Positions 5,042 to 9,889 of a DNA stretch of 9,889 nucleotides are shown in pieces. The stretch's first letter is position 1. Every line of letters starts with the position of its first letter. The DNA is taken from contig JAEYOB010000460.1 in the NCBI GenBank assembly GCA_023412175.1, positions 1 to 9,889 of the forward strand. The letters run 5' to 3'. The DNA is from Pseudomonadota bacterium (GTDB lineage Bacteria > Pseudomonadota > Alphaproteobacteria > Azospirillales > Azospirillaceae). The translations under genes were made by a program, and so were the position numbers. The notes under the pieces were generated by a model. It was not told the DNA's origin and did no database searches. It worked only from the letters and a program-made list of their open reading frames with translations.

Positions 5042-8000
5042 ATGACCCCCACCGCGAACGCCCTGATCCCCACGACGTTCACCATCACCGCCTACGGGCA
5101 GTCGGCAGGCGGCCGGTGGCCGCACTTCGTGCTGCGCCTCGACGGCAAGGAGATCGGTCAGGCGACGGTCAGCTCGTCCGACCCGACCAAGTACGTGTTC
5201 ACCGCCGACGTGCCGGCGGACAGCGCGCATGCGCTCCAGCTCGAATACGACAACGACGCGTTCATCAACGGACAGGACATGAACCTGTTCGTGAAGTCCT
5301 TCGAGGTGAACGGCAACCACATCCCGGTCACCGACCGCATCGTCACCTACGACAAGGGCGCCCTGGATGGCCGGGACGTGGTCGGCGGGCAGGAAGGGAT
5401 GTACTGGAAGGGCGCGCTCAACGTGGCGCTGCCGGCTTCGGCGTTCCTGCCCCCGCCACCCCCGCCGGAGGTCGTCCCGCCGTCGATGACCAGCACCATC
5501 ACCGTAAACGCCTGGGGCGAGGCCGCCGGCGGCAAGCAGGCGCACTTCAAGCTGCTGGTGGACGACGTGGTGGTGGGCGAGGCGACGGCGACCGGCTCGC
5601 TGGCCGCCTACAGCTTCCAGGCGACGCTCAACCCGGACGAGTCGCACAAGATCCAGGTCTGGTACGACAACGACTCCACGGTCAACGGCCAGGACCGCAA
5701 CCTCTACGTCCGCTCCATCGCCATCGACGGCAAGGAGATCGCCGCGACCGACCCGCTCGCCTCCTACGACAAGGGGCCGGTGGACGGCAAATACGTGGTC
5801 GCCGGGCAGGAGGGCCTGTTCTGGGGCGGCGCGCTGACCTACGGCCTGGGCGAGGAATGGTTCGGCGGCCCCATCGTCCGCCCCCCGCCCCCGCCGGAAC
5901 CGGTGCCGACCAAGCCCGTGGACATCGTCGTCAACGCCTGGGGCAGCTCGGCCGGCGGCGTGGCGCCGCACTTCCGGGTGCTGCTCGACGGCGTGGTGAT
6001 CGGCGAGGCGCGCGCCACCAACGGCACGGCGGCCCCCTTCAGCTTCAAGGCCGAGGTGGACCCGACCGTGGCCCACAGGGTGCAGATCCATTACGACAAC
6101 GACGCCACGGTGAACGGCCAGGACCGCAACCTGTTCGTCAAGTCGGTGTCGATCAACGGCCATGAGGTGAAGGTCACCGACCCCGGCGTCACCTACGACA
6201 AGGGCGCGGTGGACGGGAAGGACGTGGTCGCCGGGCAGGAGGGCCTGTACTGGGGCGGCGCGATCAACCTCACGGCGCCGGCGCAATACTTCGACAAGCC
6301 GGTCCAGCCGGCCCCGGCCGAGCCAGCCTTCTACGTGGCGGCCAACGGCAAGGACACGTGGTCGGGCACGCTGGCGGAGCCCAACGCCGACGGCACCGAC
6401 GGCCCGTTCGCCTCGCTGGAGCGCGCCCGCGACGCCATGCGGACCAGCGACATCGACACCACCTACGTCCGCGAGGGCACCTACACCCTCACCAGGACGG
6501 TGGAGCTGACCGCGGCCGACAACGGCAACGCCTTCAGGAACTACCCCGGCGAGACGCCGGTTCTGAGCGGCGGCGAGCGGGTCACCGGTTTCGTCAGCGA
6601 GGGCAACGGCGTCTTCTCCGCCAAGCTCGCCACCGCCAGCAGCTTCGACCTGAGCATCGGCGGCGTGCGCCAGACCCTGGCCCAGAAGGGGGCGTGGGAC
6701 GCCGCCGACGTGACGTCGGGCTGGTTCTTCGCCGACGCCGCGGCCGGCGGCCCCAGCGCCTCGGCGATCCGCTACCACGCCGGCGACGTGTCCGCGGCCG
6801 ATCTGGCGCCGGGCACCAAGATCCAGGTCTTCGACGTGGAGCGCCTGACCGACGCCATCGTCGAGGTGTCGCGCATCGACGCGGCCACCCGCACCATCCA
6901 GTTCAAGAACGCCGTGCCCTTCGTGCTTCAGGAGGGGGCCACCTACCGGCTGCTCGACAACGCCGCCTTCGTCGATCAGGCGGGCGAGTTCGCGTGGCGG
7001 GCCTCGGACGGGCGGCTGGTGGTGAAGCCTGCCGACGCGGCGGGCTTCGAGCAGGCCGGCGTCTCCGTCGGCCGCCTCGGCACCCTGATGAAGCTGAACG
7101 GCACCAGGGACGTCACGGTGGAGGGGCTGACCTTCACCGACGGGCGCACCGACTTCGCGGCGCTGGAGATGGTCAACGCCACCGGCAACAGCGTCGGCAA
7201 CAACCACTTCGTCAACGTCGGCACCGGCATCCTGCTGAAGGGCTCCGGCGGCAACCTGATCGGCGGCAACCAGCTCGAACACATGGCGGTGCACGGCATC
7301 GAGCTGACCGGCGACAGCAACGGCAACCACATCTACGCCAACGACATCCAGCGCGTCGGCGAGGTGCGCAAGCACGTGGCCGGCATCATGGCGAACGGCG
7401 CCGACGACAACCTCATCTCCAACAACGACATCGCCTACAGCCCGCGCTACGGCATCTCGATCAAGAACTGGAACGCCAGCAACATCAACACCGGCAACAT
7501 CATCGAGAACAACCGCATCCTGCACACCGTGCTGGAGACGGCCGACGCCGGCGCCATCGAGATCCTGGGGCGTTCCAGCATCGACACCGACATGACCATC
7601 CGCGGCAACTGGATCGAGGGCGTCGGCGGCCTCGCCACCGACGCTTCGGACCAGTGGCTGACCACCTGGAAGGGCTTCGGCATCTACCTCGACGACCTGA
7701 CCGGCGGCGTCACCATCCGCGACAACTTCCTGAAGAACACCAGCCAGGCGGCCGTCCACATCCACGGCGGCGACAACAACCTGGTGGAAAACAACTTCAG
7801 CATCCTCGCCAGAAACGCCGAGGAGTTCATCCGCATCGGCTGGAACCCGAAGTTCGGCGACCTCGGCACGCCGATCAACAACACCGTCATCAAGAACGTG
7901 GTGTCGGGCACCCGGCCGCTCGACGACTATCACGAGCTGCTGACGGCCAACAATCCGGTGATCGACCAGAACCTCGTCCACAACCTGCCGGTCTACGGGA

Positions 8001-8170
8001 GCGCCGACGTGGTCGCCAACCCGATGTTCGTGGACGCGTACTACGGCAAGTACGCCCTCCAGCCCGGCTCGCCGGCGCTGGCCATGGGCATCCATGACCT
8101 GACGTGGTCGAGCATGGGCGAGAACGGCTACGTGGCGAGCATCGCGATGCCGATGTTCTGGGACGCGTAA
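5042..8170 (+). CDS. Triple CBM60-like carbohydrate-binding protein with C-terminal parallel beta-helix
   Basis: A 1042-aa modular protein, probably a secreted enzyme or adhesin acting on polysaccharide. Three related modules occupy about residues 13-130, 153-269 and 295-411. Each has A(Y/W)G-xxAGG, a D-N-D pair of acidic residues (70-72, 209-211, 352-354), NGQDxNL(F/Y)V, and a final YDKG...QEG(M/L)(Y/F)W block. This matches the calcium-dependent xylan-binding (CBM60-like) pattern. Proline-rich linkers (PPPPPP at 137-142, PPPPP at 281-285) join them. From about residue 430 (FYVAANGKDTWSG) a right-handed beta-helix follows, with Asn/Gly-rich rungs at about 690-960 and candidate active-site segments DAGAIE (835-840), GIYLDD (880-885) and HIHGGDNN (906-913). 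This resembles beta-helix glycoside hydrolases or lyases. There is no signal peptide. The start is firm because the frame closes at TAA 4955-4957 with no ATG, GTG or TTG in between. No RTX nonapeptides are seen. The enzymatic activity is unproven. Confidence 0.87.
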   Translation: MTPTANALIPTTFTITAYGQSAGGRWPHFVLRLDGKEIGQATVSSSDPTKYVFTADVPADSAHALQLEYDNDAFINGQDMNLFVKSFEVNGNHIPVTDRIVTYDKGALDGRDVVGGQEGMYWKGALNVALPASAFLPPPPPPEVVPPSMTSTITVNAWGEAAGGKQAHFKLLVDDVVVGEATATGSLAAYSFQATLNPDESHKIQVWYDNDSTVNGQDRNLYVRSIAIDGKEIAATDPLASYDKGPVDGKYVVAGQEGLFWGGALTYGLGEEWFGGPIVRPPPPPEPVPTKPVDIVVNAWGSSAGGVAPHFRVLLDGVVIGEARATNGTAAPFSFKAEVDPTVAHRVQIHYDNDATVNGQDRNLFVKSVSINGHEVKVTDPGVTYDKGAVDGKDVVAGQEGLYWGGAINLTAPAQYFDKPVQPAPAEPAFYVAANGKDTWSGTLAEPNADGTDGPFASLERARDAMRTSDIDTTYVREGTYTLTRTVELTAADNGNAFRNYPGETPVLSGGERVTGFVSEGNGVFSAKLATASSFDLSIGGVRQTLAQKGAWDAADVTSGWFFADAAAGGPSASAIRYHAGDVSAADLAPGTKIQVFDVERLTDAIVEVSRIDAATRTIQFKNAVPFVLQEGATYRLLDNAAFVDQAGEFAWRASDGRLVVKPADAAGFEQAGVSVGRLGTLMKLNGTRDVTVEGLTFTDGRTDFAALEMVNATGNSVGNNHFVNVGTGILLKGSGGNLIGGNQLEHMAVHGIELTGDSNGNHIYANDIQRVGEVRKHVAGIMANGADDNLISNNDIAYSPRYGISIKNWNASNINTGNIIENNRILHTVLETADAGAIEILGRSSIDTDMTIRGNWIEGVGGLATDASDQWLTTWKGFGIYLDDLTGGVTIRDNFLKNTSQAAVHIHGGDNNLVENNFSILARNAEEFIRIGWNPKFGDLGTPINNTVIKNVVSGTRPLDDYHELLTANNPVIDQNLVHNLPVYGSADVVANPMFVDAYYGKYALQPGSPALAMGIHDLTWSSMGENGYVASIAMPMFWDA
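5078..6274 (+). repeat. Three tandem protein-domain repeats (carbohydrate-binding modules)
   Basis: Units lie at about 5078-5431, 5498-5848 and 5924-6274. The spacing between equivalent D-N-D residues is 139 codons (units 1 to 2) and 143 codons (units 2 to 3), the difference lying mainly in linker length and a small indel. Units 2 and 3 are the closest pair. At DNA level 5793-5833 and 6222-6262 match over 41 bases with a single mismatch. Unit 1 deviates at NGQDMN (76-81), where units 2 and 3 have NGQDRN. Confidence 0.85.
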
Positions 8171-8223
8171 CCGGAGCGCCCCCGTCTCCCGCGGACGACC
8201 GGTGTGGGCCGGCAAAGGAGGGC

Positions 8224-8277
8224 CGGAGGAGGGCCAGAGGAGAGGCGGAGCGACTTCCGCTTTACGCCCCTCCTCCG
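8224..8277. terminator. Nested inverted repeats after the beta-helix gene; weak terminator candidate
   Basis: CGGAGGAGGG (8224-8233) is the exact reverse complement of CCCTCCTCCG (8268-8277). Within it a smaller hairpin pairs GCGGAG (8245-8250) with TTCCGC (8255-8260), including one G-T wobble, around a 4-nt loop. It begins 54 bases after the stop of the beta-helix gene and has no T-tract. The right arm overlaps the spacer of the candidate promoter for the aldehyde dehydrogenase gene, so the fold could separate the two transcription units or affect the second one. Purine-rich composition raises the chance of coincidental pairing. Confidence 0.4.
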
Positions 8278-8288
8278 CCCTATATGAT
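8261..8288 (+). promoter_or_regulatory. Candidate sigma-70 promoter for the ALDH7 gene
   Basis: TTTACG at 8261-8266 (four of six to TTGACA) and TATGAT at 8283-8288 (five of six to TATAAT) are separated by 16 bp. The -10 sits in TATATGAT, the only A/T-rich patch in the leader. Transcription would begin near 8295, giving a leader of about 60 nt before the ATG at 8355, which contains the hairpin at 8309-8338. Confidence 0.45.
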
Positions 8289-8308
8289 CCTCAGCCATAC
8301 ACCGCATC

Positions 8309-8338
8309 GCCGCGCCCGGCCGCAGAAGCCGGCGCGGC
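8309..8338 (+). promoter_or_regulatory. Strong 5'-leader hairpin just upstream of the ALDH7 ribosome-binding site
   Basis: GCCGCGCCCGGC (8309-8320) pairs with GCCGGCGCGGC (8328-8338) to give 11 pairs, nearly all G-C, with one bulged C and a 7-nt loop (CGCAGAA). The last paired base is two nucleotides before the GGGAG Shine-Dalgarno at 8341-8345. It could hinder ribosome loading, protect the 5' end or bind a regulator. It does not resemble a known riboswitch that I recognise. Confidence 0.5.
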
Positions 8339-8354
8339 CAGGGAGACATACGAC

Positions 8355-9866
8355 ATGACGCTTGAAGAGCACGGCGTGGCCCACCTCCTCGACACCGGCG
8401 CGCTGCGCAGCGGGGACATCCAGGTGCGCTCGCCCATCGACGGCACGGTGCTCGGCTGCGTGCCGGCCGACACCCTCGACTCCGTCGACGCCAAGATCGC
8501 CGCCGCCCACGCCGCCTTCCTGGAATGGCGCTCCGTCCCGGCGCCCAAGCGCGGCGAGCTGATCCGCCTGCTCGGCGAGGAACTGCGCAAGGAGAAGCAG
8601 CACCTCGGCCGCCTAGTGACCCTGGAATGCGGCAAGTCGATCCAGGAAGGCTACGGCGAAGTCCAGGAGATGATCGACATCTGCGACTTCGCGGTCGGGC
8701 TGTCGCGCCAGCTCTACGGCCTGAGCATCGCCTCCGAGCGCCCCGGCCACCGCATGACCGAGACGTGGCATCCGCTGGGCGTGTGCGGCGTCATCAGCGC
8801 CTTCAACTTCCCCGTGGCGGTGTGGGCGTGGAACTTCGCGCTCGCCATCGTCTGCGGCGACCCGGTGGTCTGGAAGCCGTCGGAGAAGACGCCGCTGACC
8901 GCGCTCGCCTGCAAGCGCATCTTCGAGCGCGCCTGCGCCCGCTTCGGCGACGCGCCGGCCGGACTGCTCGACGTGATCGTCGGCGACCGCCGCATCGGCG
9001 AGCGGCTGGTGGACGACCCGCGCGTGCCGCTGGTCAGCGCCACCGGCTCGACCCGCATGGGCCGCGAGGTCGGCCCGCGCGTCGCCGGGCGCTTCGGCCG
9101 CTCCATCCTCGAACTCGGCGGCAACAACGCCATGATCGTGGCGCCGTCGGCCGAGATGAACCTCGCCGTGCGCGCCATCCTGTTCGCCGCGGTGGGCACC
9201 GCGGGGCAGCGCTGCACCACGCTGCGCCGCCTGATCGTGCACGAGAGCGTCTACGACCGCATCGTCCCGCAGCTCAAGCACGCCTTCGGCCAGGTCACCA
9301 TCGGCACGCCGCTGGAGGAGGTCAACCTGCTGGGGCCGCTGATCGACCAGGGTTCGTTCGAAGCCATGCAGCGCGCGCTCGACGCGGCGCGGGCGGAGGG
9401 CGGCGCCGTCACCGGCGGCGAGCGCGTGCTGGCCGACCGCTGGCCCGACGCCTTCTACGTCCGCCCGGCGCTGGTGGAGATGCCGGAGCAGACCGACATC
9501 ATGCGGCATGAGACCTTCGCGCCGATTCTCTACGTGGTGCGCTACACGGGCGGGCTGGACGAGGCCATCGCGATCCAGAACGACGTGCCGCAGGGCCTGT
9601 CGTCCTGCATCTTCACCACCGACCTGCGCGAGGCGGAGAAATTCCTGTCCGCCGCCGGGTCGGACTGCGGCATCGCCAACGTGAACATCGGCCCCTCGGG
9701 CGCCGAGATCGGCGGCGCCTTCGGCGGCGAGAAGGAGACCGGCGGCGGGCGCGAATCCGGCTCGGATTCCTGGAAGGCCTACATGCGCCGGCAGACCGCG
9801 ACGGTGAACTACTCCGACGCCCTGCCGCTCGCCCAGGGCATCCAGTTCAACCTGCCCGGCTCGTAA
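8355..9866 (+). CDS. amaB: ALDH7-family L-aminoadipate-semialdehyde / piperideine-6-carboxylate dehydrogenase
   Basis: A cytosolic NAD(P)-dependent aldehyde dehydrogenase of 503 aa, the usual ALDH7 (antiquitin) length. It should oxidise L-2-aminoadipate 6-semialdehyde, in equilibrium with piperideine-6-carboxylate, to L-2-aminoadipate in L-lysine breakdown. Visible landmarks are the oxyanion Asn151 in FNFP, the cofactor Lys174 in WKPSEKTP (173-180), SATGSTRMG (228-236), catalytic base Glu253 in ELGGNN (253-258), and nucleophile Cys287 in GTAGQRCTT (281-289). The TAGQRCTT and LELGGNNA forms are characteristic of ALDH7 rather than other ALDH classes. The ATG at 8355 is supported by GGGAG at 8341-8345 and by alignment length. 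The frame is open further upstream, but that stretch is low-complexity leader. No other lysine-degradation gene is in the window, so the specific substrate rests on family resemblance. Other semialdehydes are possible. Confidence 0.87.
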   Translation: MTLEEHGVAHLLDTGALRSGDIQVRSPIDGTVLGCVPADTLDSVDAKIAAAHAAFLEWRSVPAPKRGELIRLLGEELRKEKQHLGRLVTLECGKSIQEGYGEVQEMIDICDFAVGLSRQLYGLSIASERPGHRMTETWHPLGVCGVISAFNFPVAVWAWNFALAIVCGDPVVWKPSEKTPLTALACKRIFERACARFGDAPAGLLDVIVGDRRIGERLVDDPRVPLVSATGSTRMGREVGPRVAGRFGRSILELGGNNAMIVAPSAEMNLAVRAILFAAVGTAGQRCTTLRRLIVHESVYDRIVPQLKHAFGQVTIGTPLEEVNLLGPLIDQGSFEAMQRALDAARAEGGAVTGGERVLADRWPDAFYVRPALVEMPEQTDIMRHETFAPILYVVRYTGGLDEAIAIQNDVPQGLSSCIFTTDLREAEKFLSAAGSDCGIANVNIGPSGAEIGGAFGGEKETGGGRESGSDSWKAYMRRQTATVNYSDALPLAQGIQFNLPGS

Positions 9867-9889
9867 GCGGATACGCCCCGCCCGCGCAC

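Noticed and set aside
5078..6274. CRISPR or other short direct-repeat array
   Set aside because: The repeats are about 420 bp, in frame and encode protein modules. No short regularly spaced repeats are present anywhere in the window.
5027..8215. 1062-codon open frame on the minus strand opposite the beta-helix gene
   Set aside because: Although it is longer than the real gene, the product is a repetitive Val/Asp/Gly/Arg/His mixture that mirrors the sense codons. The sense strand has clear CBM and beta-helix motifs and a ribosome-binding site.
8202..8354. 51-codon N-terminal extension of the aldehyde dehydrogenase
   Set aside because: The extension covers the purine-rich repeat, the candidate promoter and the leader hairpin. 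The ATG at 8355 has a good Shine-Dalgarno and gives the normal ALDH7 length.
8171..8354. Lysine riboswitch upstream of amaB
   Set aside because: The leader is too short and holds a single hairpin. The multi-helix lysine aptamer cannot fit, and such riboswitches normally control synthesis or uptake.

Overview
The window is very GC-rich DNA with G/C-ending codons throughout. It carries a multidomain c-di-GMP signalling protein, a compact catabolic operon and several intergenic palindromes. This fits an alphaproteobacterium of the Azospirillum/Rhodospirillales type. That placement is an inference from composition and gene content, because no marker gene is present. No rRNA, tRNA, CRISPR array, transposase or phage gene is visible.

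Layout. Positions 1-178 hold the last 58 codons of an unrecognised protein. Positions 252-1922 (+) encode a 556-aa hemerythrin / degenerate receiver / receiver / GGDEF protein, a probable oxygen- or redox-responsive diguanylate cyclase. A perfect 17-bp palindrome and a second small hairpin fill the gap before the convergent gene. Three genes then run on the minus strand in the order DapA-superfamily lyase (4783-3854), atypical short-chain dehydrogenase (3854-3069), D-2-hydroxyacid dehydrogenase (3011-2028). The first two overlap by one base, and the third follows after a 57-bp spacer containing a GC hairpin. A 258-bp divergent spacer separates this operon from a 1042-aa protein (5042-8170, +) made of three CBM60-like carbohydrate-binding repeats and a C-terminal parallel beta-helix. 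A 184-bp leader with a possible promoter and a strong hairpin precedes an ALDH7-family aldehyde dehydrogenase (8355-9866, +), very probably the L-lysine-catabolic amaB.

How the parts may work together. The minus-strand genes look like one small-molecule pathway: a Schiff-base lyase or dehydratase acting on a 2-oxo acid, followed by two oxidoreductases. All three depart from textbook family members at informative residues. The lyase lacks the DapA TT pair and the DapA arginine, the SDR lacks the catalytic Tyr and Lys, and the 2-hydroxyacid dehydrogenase lacks the usual NAD-selecting Asp. The substrate is therefore not obvious. The divergent carbohydrate-binding beta-helix protein may act on an extracellular polysaccharide. 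A link to a sugar-acid pathway is possible but rests on adjacency alone. The GGDEF protein and amaB appear to be independent units.

The items most worth following up are the three-gene operon with its non-canonical active sites, the CBM-beta-helix protein without a signal peptide, and the hemerythrin cyclase with an Asn in its first receiver and a Glu in its putative I-site.
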